Source: Isoetes taiwanensis
Lineage: Eukaryota; Streptophyta; Lycopodiopsida; Isoetales; Isoetaceae
Direction: 5' to 3'
Length of the DNA: 64,000 nucleotides
Assembly: GCA_021234155.1 (NCBI GenBank)
Contig: JAJEKV010000031.1
Location: 3,512,898 to 3,576,897 of the forward strand
In this document: positions 47,086-59,908 of the stretch, piece by piece
How the letters are laid out: each line of letters begins with the position of its first letter
Numbering within the stretch: position 1 is the first letter of the stretch
Position numbers and translations under genes: made by a program
Notes under the pieces: generated by a model
Database searches by the model: none
What the model saw: the letters and a program-made list of their open reading frames with translations, nothing else
Told to the model about the DNA's origin: nothing

Positions 47086-49042
47086 TGGCATCACAGGCAT
47101 GGATGCGTGTCTAAAAATGGATGGCATGGATTTGACATAAGGGAGTAAAGAGGCATATGATGCAGTTCTATTGGGCATAGTTACTGCAATGTCAATATTC
47201 TGAGGTAGGCCTCTATGCCTTCCTAGTAGCATAACTAGAATAACTATTAACTTTGCCAAACTGTTAAATTTTCCTGATAAACTCCATGGCACATCTGTGC
47301 ATGATTCGTTTATGTTTTGTCTCAAATTGCAGCTGTACCCAACTGATAATCCCACATTACCATATCCACTACACAATACAAAAAGAAACCTATCAATAAA
47401 TTTTTGATAACTAGTTACACTTTAAGGCAACTTTGCAACTTAGAATACCTGATAACCTCAAAGACGATATTGAATATGGAGAAGTTTACGCCATCGTTCT
47501 CGATCTGCTTCTTCTCGCATAGACTGATAAGGAACACTGCAATAAATAGATATGCCGAATCACGAACTAAGAGCTTTTGGCTTTGAATCATCACTTGTTT
47601 GTACTTGGTCCTTTGTTTTCGGAATGGCTTATGCTCTTCCTTTACTCTAGAATTTTGTCTAGAAAGATACAATGGGTACACTGCAACATACCTACAAAAA
47701 AAAAGCACATTAGTTCAATGCTTTCATATCAACGAACAAAAGAAGGTAATATAAGACAATTCAAGTGAACGTACATTAGCCCCACGTAGAGTACCAACAT
47801 GCAAGGTGAAAGGTCTACAAGATTGACAACATTGGCACCAGCATTTCGAGTAGAAATTGACTGAAATATTCCTACTGCAATCTTCTTGATCGACGAGAGT
47901 CCTTGGAGAGCCACATAATTCCAATCTAGGAGGAAGAAGAAGAAACATTCTATTGCATTGAAAGCAATAATTGTATAGATCAACCACATAGTTTGATCAT
48001 GGGGAAATAGATGAGTATAGCATGTTCTTGGGTGATTAAGGAGGTACTCATATGCCAATTTGGTCTTGTCCTTTGAATGCTTATGGAGGAGGAAGATGAT
48101 GCCTCGTAAGCATGGGGCATACATGGTGTTCCCGAGGAGTACTAGCAAGCTTAACCAGAGGAGGAGGATGGGATTCTGGCGGACTGCGATGAGATTCTCA
48201 TTTGCTAGAGAAAAGCCGGCATTTGCAAACATGGATACCGCGGTGAAGCTAGAAAAGAGGCCTACATTAAGGTGTTTGGAATGAAGGGTATGAACATTTG
48301 CAGGACTTGCAAGGATACACATGAGGGCAACAGTAAACCCTACAAATTGGAACCCAATGAAATATAAGATAACAACTCGGCTTAGAAGAACAGAGGCGTC
48401 GTGCTCAAGGTAAAGCCGCTGCATAGGATCTGATATATCACCAGGATTGCCATGCTTTTGAATCTCTTCGCGGGTTCGGCAATGATCAGCAGGGGGTTCA
48501 AGCAGCCTTTTACCCCATATTTTTTTCACTGTTTCTGTTAGAAAAACTTTGGCATAATTCTTCTCTGAATCTGAGGCCTGTGCAGGGCAATTTCCATTCT
48601 CGGACACAACAACAGTAACCACATTATTTTTTTCTACATCATGAAGAAATCCTAGAGGCCTGAATTGCTTATACTCTGCTTCCAGATTCATAATATGCCT
48701 GTGGAAAATATATTTTCTGACATACAGAGGAACTAAAGAGGTGAAAATCTGACTACCCAACAACATGAGGACCATTAAAAGCACACCATCAAAGGGTCCC
48801 AGCCCTTCAGGATTTATGCTCACAAGCCCTGTAACCGTGGTAACAGAAACAACATTAAAAAGAGCATCTAGGTAGCTCACCTTCATAGACTGGCGTTTTG
48901 GAGTTAGATAAAGAATGAGAGAGCCTATTAAGCATACAGTTATAAAGTAAGAGAAATGAAGGCGGTAGTATGTGATATGTTTTCCGAATTTGGAATGCTT
49001 TGTGCTAAGCTCCATTTCAGAGATCTGCGTCTGAATCCCCAT
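47053..49042 (-). CDS. HKT-type sodium/potassium transporter, gene 2 (3 exons)
   Basis: Paralogue of the gene at 7053-9077, in the opposite orientation. Exons 49042-47775, 47691-47449 and 47368-47053 join with GT..AG introns in the same positions and phases, giving 608 aa. Exon 2 is exactly the same length in both genes (243 bp). Pore-loop signatures are VTGLVSI, FANAGFS, STRNAGAN and SGYGNVGLS, with glycine at all four filter positions. Differences from HKT 1 bunch in the N-terminus, the cytosolic loop (about residues 115-190) and the C-terminal tail, which is shorter and ends SVLKVESRIG. The reading frame is intact, so this looks like a working membrane transporter. The stop lies inside a tandemly repeated block, so the tail has probably been remodelled. 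Substrate preference cannot be read from sequence alone. Confidence 0.93.
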
Positions 49043-49720
49043 GTGTCGGAATTGTAGTATTTGCGTCGAGATTTTATATAGTGAATAATATTCATAATAT
49101 TCATGTAGAATATCCTAGAAATGTCCATTGATGTCGGCTATACCACAAAAAAAAACATTTCTTTCACATGGCAGTTCCTGGATTTCATGAACTTGCTCAT
49201 CATTGGTTGCTATAATGCCACCTCCCGAGATCATCAGCTTCAACCAAACAATTGATGGGGACCTACATAACTAGTATAGCAATGTGGAGCAAGCCACCAG
49301 TCAAACCCAAATTCTTCTTGTTGAGAATTAAATTTCAATAGAAGTTTCTTCTAGGGGACTATCCTAGGAATATCCTAGGGGGGAATATCCTAGTGCTTGG
49401 GAGAGTGCTCTATAGGAATATCCTAGGGGGGAATATCTGTGAAGGCGGCTTTGAAGGCAAGGGAAATCAAGGGAATATTATCTTGGACAAAGGTAAAGGT
49501 CATCGGTGTTGGCAACGATTTTTAAAGGAAAGTTTATCAAAATGCTCCTAGAATCCCCCCCCTTCTTCTTCTTCTTTAATACTTCTATAATTACCAAAAT
49601 GTCCCCACTTAACCAAAATACAGTATACTGATATATTGTGCATTACCAAACTTTTGAATACCCATTTGCGCCAAAAAACGTTTGAAAGCTAACATCTCCA
49701 TCTTTGTCCAACAATATAGA
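49043..49720. other. Upstream region of HKT 2
   Basis: Probable promoter side. Between about 49350 and 49435 the unit AGGAATATCCTAGGGGGGAA is repeated imperfectly three times. A related GAATATCCTAG lies at 49107. No gene was found. Confidence 0.5.
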
Positions 49721-50705
49721 AATTGGGTCGCATTTTTTAGGTGGGGTGTAATATGATGCTGCCACGTAGCACTCTCCTACAATGCAGAATGGAAGTTGGG
49801 TAGCCAAATTCTGCAGGACAGGTTCTCCCGGTTACGCCTACCTCCTCTGTTTCTTTCCCCTTTGTTCCCCTGTTTCTTCTTTGTGTCAGCTATGGCGTTC
49901 CCCTGTTTCTTCTTTGTGTCAGCTATGGCCAAACCAGCATTTGATCTTGCTGACTGGAAAATAACTTCGAATTTTCACCTGCCTACCCATGGAATCAACG
50001 ATCTTAGTGTTGTGGCGACTTAGAGGCAGGCTCTGATACGCTTAAAAGCTGCAACAAGACTAAAACACAGGAATGCCAGATTTTGGCAGACAAATTAGAA
50101 TGCAAGAATGCGGATTCTCAATATCCTTCTCAATCTTAAGCAAAAACACAGCAGTAGAACCATTTTCTACCATTTAATGCAACAAAATTCCTGGATTATT
50201 GTTCCCATTCACGGATGCCTGGAAATACACTACAGTACATTTCATATCCAAAGATTCTTGTCGGAGTTTAGAAATCGTATACTGAAGCCGTCATTTCTTG
50301 CAAATAACGTGGCCTAAAACACAGAGAAATAAAGGTTTTGAAGCTTTCTTTGCATCACTTGCAAACCACGACATGCAACCAAACTGCCAAACTCCCAAAA
50401 ACTGCTTCAACAGATAAAAAACCACTGCCTTTGTTACCATAGAATCGCCAGAAGACATGATCAATGTATTTTTAGAATCAAGATTTAGCAAGCAAACTGA
50501 GGCGGCTAAGAATCAAAGCAAACCGCCAAAGCAACAACCTAAGCGCCATCGCCGAAGAAAAACAGAGCAAAAAATGCTCCCCAATTTCTATATTGTAGGG
50601 GAAAGGAACAAGGGGATTTGCTTTCGGTGCGCCCGGTGACGGCTCCGGACTCTGCCCGGTCGCGGGACCCCGATTGCCGGAAGTCCCTTGTTCCTTTCCC
50701 CTATA
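49721..50705. mobile_element. Non-autonomous partner of the recombinase element
   Basis: The left end CAATATAGAAATTGGG + TCGCATTTTTT and its inverted copy (AAAAAATGCTCCCCAATTTC + TATATTG, 50570-50596) match the element at 41.2-44.5 kb. So do the subterminal GAATGGAAGTTGGGT block and the terminal hairpin (50597-50705). No coding sequence for a recombinase is present in its ~0.98 kb. It sits ~0.7 kb upstream of the HKT 2 start. Confidence 0.6.
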
Positions 50706-52214
50706 CAACACTCTTTTTTTCCGCCTGATGTTCCACCTCGGGTGTGGATGGAGGTGGGTGTTGGGAAACGATAACAATTGGTCATGGTTTTGGGATGATT
50801 TAAAAAAGGCTTGGATGTATGAACCTTTATTGTTATCTTATTTGGTCGTCAAAATGGCATGGTAAGAAGGTGTGTGCGTGTAATATTTCGTACTGTAATT
50901 CATGATTTTTGTTTGAGACATCTAACAGATGATTTTAGGAAGCATTTATGGACAGCGCTCTTGCTTATAGTGTTAAAAGTTTTGGCAAGGCTATAGCTGA
51001 GATGTGGTTGTTGAAGTTGATGTTGGCTTGTGGTTGAATAGATGGCTAAGGCAACATTAATAGAGAAGTACCTACCCTTTTCAAGGCTCATGGCCATGTA
51101 GTCTGGATCGTGCTGTAAGGTCTCAGCCCAGATTGGCTTAAATGCAATGCCCTATGCAAAGAGTGAGTTGAACAGTCCTATGACTCTAGCCTGTGACGAA
51201 CTCGTTCTTGGTATTATGGTAATATGTGGTGCTAGCAAATGTGGCAATTAATCAATTCCCTTTCGAAGACATGAAAAATTAGGTCAAATTTTACCTTTTT
51301 ATTATGTGCAAAGGTGATGTACCAGCATTTGAATCCCTGAGTTGAGGGGAGTTGTCATGTCAAGGTACTAGCTGACTTAACAAATGGATGCCTAAGCATT
51401 TCTACAAGCAAGAGACTCAGCTTGGAGCTTGGAGAGCAAATTGTAGAGGGAATGAGATGAAAAGCCAACTTATAGAATAAAACACTAAGTTTAGCATTTT
51501 AGGGTTGAAGAAATCTGAGGTTGTTCGAGATAATGCCTGACAAGTTTATATTGGATTGAGTTACAAGGTACATGCCTCATGCAACAAACTTTCACTTGAT
51601 TTGAAGCTGATTGGGTTAAGGAAAAGTTGTCAAAAATTTGGGAGGACTCTTATCGTGTGCCTGGAAGCAGTCTGAGCTTTAGATGCAGAGTGAGAGTCAT
51701 GGTTCGTTTGGGGATTAAGAAATATTATGACTATCTTTGCCCTTCAACCAATTGATCATGGTTTTAATTGCCCATTCATTCGCCTATAAATGTACACAAG
51801 GTGAAGACATTGCTACATCAAAGGTTCAAATCCTTCTTATAAGCTAAATTGTTTTTTTTTCCCTAATTGATATGTATAGATAATGTGAATAAAAGATACA
51901 TTATTATCATACTAGTTTAATGGTAAGTATAAATGGTTGGAAGCCAATAGATTCCAACCATTTATACAAAGAAAACAAACTATCATAAGGTCCTAGCATG
52001 TTGATAAGGCCTCAAGACTTCTTTCCAAGAGGGGCTTTGGCGCAAGACTTCTTTCCAAGAGGTCTCATAAGGGGGCTTTGGTGCATGATGAGAGGTGAGA
52101 GTCTTGGGTCTCATCTTGGCTCGACTTAATGTTTTTAGTTTCTAACTCTTATATTCATAGATTATTATCTTTACTTACCAACTGCTAATTAGCAATACAA
52201 ATCCAATTGGCTAC
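50706..52214. other. Spacer
   Basis: No gene, RNA or repeat was recognised. A CAAGACTTCTTTCCAAGAGG block is duplicated near 52013 and 52043. Confidence 0.4.
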
Positions 52215-53308
52215 TAAACTTTGACCTTGGGTCATAGTTACCCGAAATGCAAACTTCTTGGGAACTTGGACCCAAAACTCGGAATGGGAATGGGAACGAC
52301 CAACATTTGAATTTTTCAAATTTGAAAATGGATTTGGAGTTCTCTTTGCTTAAAGAACATCTTAGAACACGTAGAATAAAAAAAAACTTCAAGGGGACTG
52401 AGATGCAAGCAAAAACATGTATAGCTACTATGTAACAATAATATTAGAAATTTAAAGAACACTTTTCCATTTAAAACATATTTCTAGGTATTGTCATTCA
52501 TCAAAATACACAACATGAAATAGTTATGGCATAAAGAATAATAGGAAAAGCCTCTCAAACAACAAAAAGAGGAGGATGCAAGATTACTTCTACAGTAAAA
52601 AGTGGGCAATGACAACCAAAAGAAATGCAATCATGTATTGACCATAAATTCTCTACAAAGAAGATATTTCGAGGCATGTTACATAAAGATTTGAAGAGCT
52701 TGGTCAGATCACTGATCAATCAACGAGAATTTCTGGATTCTATGCTGAACAGCGGAGCAAGCAAAGATAGACTGATAAATAAAAATGTAAAAACATTACC
52801 TGCTATTGCCGAGCCTATTTTGGGGAACTGAGTTCTACTAAATCGATTATGTTTTGTTTGCTGAGAGCTTTTATTAACCAATATCTGTAGCCATATCTGT
52901 CCAATCGACGAGGTTTCATTTTATTTTAGATCCTGTCTGTTATATGCATCTAGGCTGCATTTCCGGAAGGGCTTGTTCATGATTCACGGCAGAGTGGTTC
53001 CAATTTGATTTGACATATTGATTCATGGCAGAAGGAGGAAGAACAATAGCAAAGCGGAAGAGAGGCTTGCTCGTTTGCTTTGCGCAGGTATTTTGTTTGT
53101 CGGGATGTGCCAGACATTGAAAAAATTGAGTGAATTACCAGGAACTTGGTTCCCAAATAATAGGAAATAGTTCCGAAACTTAGTTCCCGGTAACAAACCA
53201 TATGGAAACATCCCCAAGAGTTCCCGGAACGTCCGACACCTGGGAACTAGTTCCAGAACGGGAACGAAGTTCGGAACTTAGTTCCCGGTAACTATGCCTT
53301 GGGTAAAA
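52215..53308. mobile_element. Non-autonomous DNA element with terminal inverted repeats
   Basis: The left end CCTTGGGTCATAGTTACCCG is the imperfect inverse of the right end (CCCGGTAACTATGCCTTGGG, 53285-53304). The right 180 bp hold many inverted AGTTCCCGG / TTCCAGAACGGGAAC-type subterminal repeats. The interior is non-coding. hAT elements often begin CA[A/G]GG and carry subterminal repeats, but I could not find an 8-bp target duplication, so the family is open. Confidence 0.5.
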
Positions 53309-54469
53309 CTCAGACTCGTAAGGGATGGTAGACTGAAGGCTGGGTCTCAAGATAGAACAGATCGAGATATAACAATGGCGAGGCTGGCTATAGACAATGG
53401 CTAGGGTTGACCGCTTCATCTACCCTATGGGTGTTCACATCATTGAACCTTAAAAAGTATGTGAGTGGTTGAAAGGGTCTCTTTTTTTTTTTTTTAAACT
53501 ATGGATTGTATACTAGGGAAGGGGTATATTAGGACATGAAGTTTGAGACTACAAGTGTTATAAAGAAAACGTTATGGGACAAAGCTAGAAGAAAATAGAA
53601 GAAAACGTACAACCATATAAGGGCAGTTTCTCTTGATACAAATCCTTATGAGGGGGTTTTGTCCAACTTGAGGAACACAGATGATGTATACCACCATTAT
53701 ATAGGCTTCCATCTTCTCTTTCCCCTTCGTCTTTCTCAAGGTCTTTTGTTGTTGTTGTTACTGCTCTTCCTGCTACCTTGCTGCTGTTCTTCCTGTCATT
53801 GATGCATCCCCTCACTCTGGGAGAGTGTTTCCTGGGCGACAGTCTTGTTCGTCCACTGAGTCGCTTCGGATGAGCTACTTGGGGCTTGCTCGCCCATGGT
53901 GTGATAGGACTCGTCGGAAGAGTCCAAGGTGCTGGGCTCGTCACCCTTGCCGTGCTTTGGCCTTAACTACTCTGGGATCTTCTCGCCAGGTTGGATTCAT
54001 GATATGGTTTCTCAATTCTGCTTATTTTTGCACCACAAAAATAGCCCAAAACATAGTTCAAGATTGTGGTTTATACACACAAAAATTCAAACCATTTAGC
54101 ATTTGTGATAGTGGAAAAAACAAAATTCCCTCCCTTTTGCATGATATCTTTCTCGAGAATAGGATTTTTGAATTTGCCACACAAGCCAAATGCCACATAG
54201 GCCAAAAGAATGTGGACCGCCAAAAAATAACCAAAAACACCAAAAAGACCTAAACAGAGACTATGGAAGCATAGCCAGATCTTGTCGGATCATAGCCAAA
54301 TAGAGGTTGACAAATCATAGCTAGAACTTGCCGAATCATAGGCAAAGCTTTTGCTATATGTAGTATCGATTTTGTTTCGATTGATTTTTGACCTTGTGGA
54401 TTTGGTTCAATCCTTGGCCTCCTAGTTTTTCATGGTTGTAGAAATGGAAAAAATTGTCTTGAATGATTC
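53309..54469. other. Spacer
   Basis: Nothing recognisable. A T-run lies at about 53486-53500. Short open frames at 53585-54253 lack family resemblance. Confidence 0.4.
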
Positions 54470-55460
54470 CATCGATCCGAGCAATTGGATCGAGATTCTA
54501 GAGGGGGCAAGCATGCATGTCTCACATGCATGCATGCATTGCATGCTTTCTCTGGTTGGATAATCGCTATATTAGGCGAGGTTCTTCATCAATGTCTCAT
54601 CGGCGCTTCCTCGTCTCTTTCAACAGTATCTTATTCTCTATTCTTTGAGACCATGCAGGGAAGGGGCTCCTCCCTACTTAGATTGGTCAATTTGGCATTT
54701 CTTTCTATGTTGTGGCATGTTCTTCCCCGACCTTGCCTCTTCTTTGGCCATAATCCTTTGACCTTCACCCTCGATCCCATTTTGATAAGGAAGTTCTCTT
54801 CTAGTTGGGAGGTTTTTGTCATCTTCATGCGAGCCGTATTCTACTAGAACCCCATCGATCCGAGCCATCGGATCGAGATTCTAGAGAGGGCGAACATGCA
54901 TGTCTTGTATGCATGCATGCATTGCATGCTTTCTCTGGTTGGGAGATCGCTATATTAGGTGAGGTTTTCCATCAACGTCTCATCGGCACGTCCTCATCTC
55001 TTTCAACATTACCTTATTCTCTATTCTTTGAAACCCCCCTCCTCCCTTTAATTATTTAATGTATTTATCATCTGACATGTGTGACCACCCCCTCTATTTG
55101 AAGAGGTTTTTTTTTGTAACATGGCACAGATGATCAACCCCTCCACTTTGGGAGGTTTGTTTTTTCACATTTGTTCTAGTGTTGATGATGTGTAGGTATA
55201 GGTTGGCAAGCGGCAGCAGCTTTGACTTCTTCATTCGTGGGTTTTTTGGGAGCGATTTCTCAGCCTTACATTTGTCCAAGCCCCTTGTCGAAGGATTATC
55301 ACTAGGGTTTTTCCTCGAAAACCTGAAAGGGTAGGGTTTTTTAATCCCAGTGATAAGCTTTTAGCAGGTACACAAACCAAACATCTATTAGCATTGTATT
55401 TTCTGGGGGTCCAAGTTGTATAATTGGACATTCCCTTTATTTTTCTTCGTGGGTAGTTCG
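54470..55460 (+). repeat. Family A repeat, copy 3
   Basis: Two head-to-tail units start at about 54471 and 54852 (CGATCCGAGC...). They are followed by the unique part with the TCGAAAACC stem region, the GTGATAAGC arm near 55349 and the GGACATTCCCTTTATTTTTC end near 55425. It meets copy 4 head to head through TTCTTCGTGG / CCACGAAGAA at 55444-55493. Confidence 0.8.
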
Positions 55461-55469
55461 TATGTGTGC

Positions 55470-56100
55470 GGCTACCAGTAGTCCACGAAGAAAAATAAAG
55501 GGAATGTCCGATTATACAACTTGGACCCCAAAAAATACAATGCTAATAGATGTTTGGTTTATGTACCTGCTAAAATCTTATCACCGGGATTAAAAAACCC
55601 CGCCCTTTGGGGTTTTCGAGGAAAAGCCCTAGTGATAAGCCTTCGGCAAAGGGCTTGGACAAATTTAAGGCTGAGAAATCACTCCCTAAAAACCCATGGA
55701 GAAGTCAAAGCTACTGCCGCTTGCTAGTATGTACCTGCAGATCATCAACACTAGAACAAATGTAAAAAAACAAACTTTCCAAAGTGGACGGGATGATCAT
55801 GCGTGCCACGCGACAACAAAAGATAAGATAAGATAAGATAAATTTTTACGTCCACGGGAACCCAACGGGTTATGGGACGGCACATGCAAGGGCAACAGCC
55901 CATCTAAAACCTGGGGACTAGGCCCCATCACCAAACACAATAACCCCTTCAAATAGAGGGGCTGGTCACGCGTGCCAGGCGACAAATACATTAAACAATC
56001 AAGGGGAGGGGGCGGGAGGGGGGAGGGTGGATTTCAAAGAATAGAGAATAAGATACTGCTGAGAGAGAAGAGGAAGCGTCGATGAGACGTTGATGAAGAA
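55470..56100 (-). repeat. Family A repeat, copy 4 (inverted)
   Basis: Reverse-complement match to the unique half of copy 3. It starts with AAATAAAGGGAATGTCCGAT and continues through the GATAAGCC stem to the ACGTTGATGAAGAACCTCG block that begins copy 5. A small TAAGATAAGA microsatellite is at 55823-55841. Confidence 0.8.
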
Positions 56101-57040
56101 CCTCGCCTCTTGCTCTTTTCTCTCAGCAGTACCTTATTCTCTATCTATCTTAAAATACTATCTATTTATCTATTCTTTGAAACCATGCAGGGAAGGGCTT
56201 CTCCCTACTTGGATTGACCAATTTGGCATTTTTTTATGCTGTGGCATGTCCTATCTCAGCCTTGCCTCCTTTTTGGCCATAATCCTTTGACCTTCGCCCT
56301 CGATCCCATTTTGATAAGGAAGTTCTCTTCTATTCGGGAGGTTTTTGTCATTCTCATGCAAGCCCCATTCTAGAATCTCATCGATCCGAGCCCTCGGGTC
56401 GAGATTCTGGAGGGAACGAGCATACATTCTCGCATGCATACATTGCATGCTTTCTTTGGTTGGGAGATCGCTATATTAGGCGAGGTTCTTCATCAAGATC
56501 TCATCGGTGATTCCTCTTCTCTCCCAACTGTATCTTATTCTCTATTCTTTGAAACCCACCCTCTCCCCCTTAATTATTTATGTATTTGTTGCCTGGCGCA
56601 CGTGACCACCCCTCTATTTGATTGTTGCCGTGTGGCACACGTGATCAACCCCTCCACTTTGGGAGGTTTGTTTTTTCACATTTGTTCTAGTCTTGATGAT
56701 GTGCAGGTACAGGTTGGCAAGTGACACCAGCTTCGACTTCTCCATTCATGGGTCTTTTGGGAGTGATTTTTCAGCCTTACATTTATTCAAGCCCCTTGCG
56801 AAGGCTTATCGCTAGGATTTTTCCTCGAAAACCCGAAAGGGCAAGGTTTTTTAATCCAGATGATAAGCTTTCGGTAGGTGCACAAACCAAATATCTATTA
56901 GCATTGTATTTTCTGGGGTCCAAGTTGTATAATTGGACATTCCCTTTATTTTGCTTCATGGGTAGTTCACATGTGTGCAGCTGCCCACTATCCTCCATTA
57001 TAGAAAATTTGTTGAGATGAATAAGAAGTCTATCTATATC
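56100..57040 (+). repeat. Family A repeat, copy 5
   Basis: Starts in the CTCAGCAGTACCTTATTCTC block, followed by one unit beginning CATCGATCCGAGCC at 56378 and the full unique part ending in ATTTGTTGAGATGAATAAGA (57006). The end matches that of copy 2 (16887). Confidence 0.8.
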
Positions 57041-57251
57041 CAAAATAATGAAAAAACATAGGAAATATCCCGTTATAATGCCTGGATCCCAATGCTACAG
57101 ATGTTGATTAGTGTATCTGCCGAGAGCTTATCACCAGAATTAAAAAACCTCGCCCTTTTTGGGTTTTCGAGGAAAAACCTTAGCGATAAACTCTCGGCAA
57201 AGGGCTTGAACAAGCAAGGTTGCTAAACGTTCCAAAAAAAAAAACCCATCC
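57041..57251 (-). repeat. Family A repeat, copy 6 (partial)
   Basis: Inverted fragment with the GGATCCCAATGCTACAG, GAGCTTATCACC and TCGAGGAAAAACC landmarks. It ends in an A-run near 57235, just before the LTR element at 57257. Confidence 0.7.
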
Positions 57252-57256
57252 TCTAC
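57252..57256. repeat. Target-site duplication TCTAC (left)
   Basis: TCTAC precedes the TGTGACGAG end of one LTR and recurs at 63984-63988 directly after the other LTR. Confidence 0.93.
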
Positions 57257-59893
57257 TGTGACGAGCCTGCCGAGTTGACCCTCCGGGCAACTCGGGATCT
57301 TGTCTGACTTACAACTAGATTTATGCATGGGTGAATTTAGGTGAAGAATCAAATCTTCCTTTGAAAATTAAATCCACAGTTTAGGCTCAACAAACAACCC
57401 TGGTTCATGCATTCAACATATTCACAAGCTTAATATATTCCCAGTTCTAACTGGACAAATCAATAGCGTAAATATTTACAACGTGCTATCAATATCCATG
57501 TACAACAACACTGAGCAAATCAACAGAAACTGCTAGCTCTAGAATTCAAGCACGATTCCCGGCCACATTGCCACCATCAACTTGGCCGCCACCTTGCGGG
57601 TTCCTTTGCACATGCACTCAGGGGTTAGTCCTCGTGACTAAGTGGGGATCCGTAAAGCTGGCTGCTTTGCATACATGGAAACACTCGGGCATCTTGGATA
57701 ACAAGAACATAGACAATTCCAAATATACAAGAGACTATGTGCAGTGCTAGACAATGACAACAGAAGAAATATCATAAGAGTCAGGAGCAAAGAACACAAA
57801 GCCAAAGTACCAAAACAACATAACAAAGCTCCGGGACAATGGGAAGCTCAGCCAGCCTACACGCAGGCCCTGTTAGCAGAGAAATGCCCGGCCAGCTCAC
57901 ATTAGAGCCCGTTGGCGGAGTTGGTGGGGTGAACCTCGTATCAAGATACCCTTCCACCCACGTCGCATTTGGAGGACCTCTTACCATGGAGTCACAGGAG
58001 TTGACGTACAACCTCACCGGGAAGCTACGCCCGTGAGGAGGCCACGCCCGGTGTCACAGAGCATAGATACAAAGAGCACAGATGACATGAGAATGCCGGA
58101 GCTACCCAGGCCACCGAACCTGGAAGTCCGACCCCGGAGGTTCCAAGTACATAACATAATATCACAAGAACAACAGTGGAACAATTCAAAGACCATAACA
58201 TGTGTGTTCATTAGAGAATTTACTATAAATGTGCCTAGATCACACTCTTAGCCCTTGTCGAGGTTGCCCATACAACCTAACCATGCTGAGGTAGCTAGAT
58301 CGGTGATGAAAACCATAATGACTACTCAAACGTTGATGTAGCGTGCTCAACCCCCCTGTAAGGCCGATGCAGGACTCGCTTCACCATATTATTTACTTAA
58401 GTTCCCTTAGGTATGGTTTCAAGGTTTTAATATTTAAAATTCCACTTCATAGCTAATGAATTAATTGCGCATTCAAACTGGCGCCTCCAACTTACGCTTT
58501 TCCTGCTTAAAAATCCATGGGGTCCCCTGACCGCAACTGCCTGGAACTTCCGTCAAGCAGCTCCCAGGCAAGCCCCATCTCTAAGAGCCAAGAAATATAT
58601 TTTACTCCAATCATTAGATTTATTTACATGAAATTACAATCTTTCCTTAGTTAAATAGTTATCCAAGCAATACAATTCTTACATATTTTTCCATCCTTTG
58701 TGTTTTACCAATTCTCGTGCAACTTGTATGGGCTTTCTCTCTAGAGAGCAAATGCTAAATCCGAGCTCCTTGACACTTCCATGCTTCCCCTTGAGACTAC
58801 TTGTATGTTTATTTACCATAAGATCAACAATTTGTTAGCAACATTCCCAAATCACATTTAAGACAACCACACAAGACCATGACAGAAACAAAAACATGCA
58901 AGTTGCACAGAATAGGCTTGACTTGAAGACATCGATTTCCCAGAATCAAGCCTTTTCAAGGCAAATCGATACTTTTACTTCCCAATTCGGCTCTATAGAA
59001 GCAGTTTCTACTGTTCAGGGCCCAATTCCGGCAGTTCTAGAAGCCCTTGTTTCCTTTTGATTCACTGTGTCCAGGGCAAATCGGCCCTTGTAAGGCCCAA
59101 ATCCGTCCTTTCCGGCCAATTTCGGCATGATTTCTGATGATTTCCAATCCAGCCCGATGGCTCCAAATAAGACGGCTGCAAACAAGATCCTTGAGAAATC
59201 CAAAAAGATCCTTCTGATTACGAACTTGGCTCTGCATGGTATTATGAACTTAGCCCTGCATGGTAGAATCATCTCTCTGTCCAACTGCTGTAGCAATTCC
59301 TGGACCTCCGAAGCGGATTCTATCACGTAGCATCCAATTCCAATCTCCATAGTTTCGCTACAGATAACTCTTAATCCAATCTTAACAAGGAAGGCATGGC
59401 AGTTTACCTCTGTATCTCCAGTTCACAAGCTTATTATCTCACCAAGCATAGACATCTCTAATCATGGCTACAACATATCTCCCTTTAAGGGCCATCACAA
59501 AACCCATCTGATTAGATCCAAGTCTGGCCCTTACCAGACCTGTACAAAGACACGTACAGATGCATAGCATATGCAACCTTCAATTGAATCCTAAAAATTA
59601 GAATTCAAACCCCACCTGAATGAATAGATTGATGCCGTTCTATGCCAGCTCTTGCCTCCAGATAGCCTCCTCCGGCTCCTCTGCAACTCAAATCCCTTCT
59701 TGGAGCTCCTCTCTTGCAAAAGAAACCTCACGTACCACCAACAAAAGCCCTCTTCTACAATTTTTCCCTTTTTATAGTTTTGCTTATGTGGCTTTGCTTA
59801 TGTGGATATATGCCATGCATATATCCCAATCTATTAGATATATGCTTTATGTGCAGTACCAATGCTGCAGTCTTAGGGCCTAGGACCGTTACA
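57257..59893 (-). repeat. 3' LTR of the gag-only element (2637 bp)
   Basis: In element orientation it runs TGTAACGGTCC...CTCGTCACA. It contains a 111-codon minus-strand frame (59350-59015) present unchanged in the other LTR. That frame contains a repeated IPCRAKFIIPCRAKFV stretch and is probably chance, not a gene. Confidence 0.93.
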
Positions 59894-59894
59894 A

Positions 59895-59908
59895 TCTCCC
59901 CTTCTAAA
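59895..59908 (-). other. Polypurine tract of the gag-only element
   Basis: Read on the minus strand, AGAAGGGGAGATTG directly precedes the TGTAACGG start of the 3' LTR. Confidence 0.85.

Noticed and set aside
59015-59350. 111-codon frame inside the LTR, conserved in both LTRs (also 63110-63445)
   Set aside because: LTR copies are identical by origin, so conservation is not evidence of selection. The frame has no recognisable domain.
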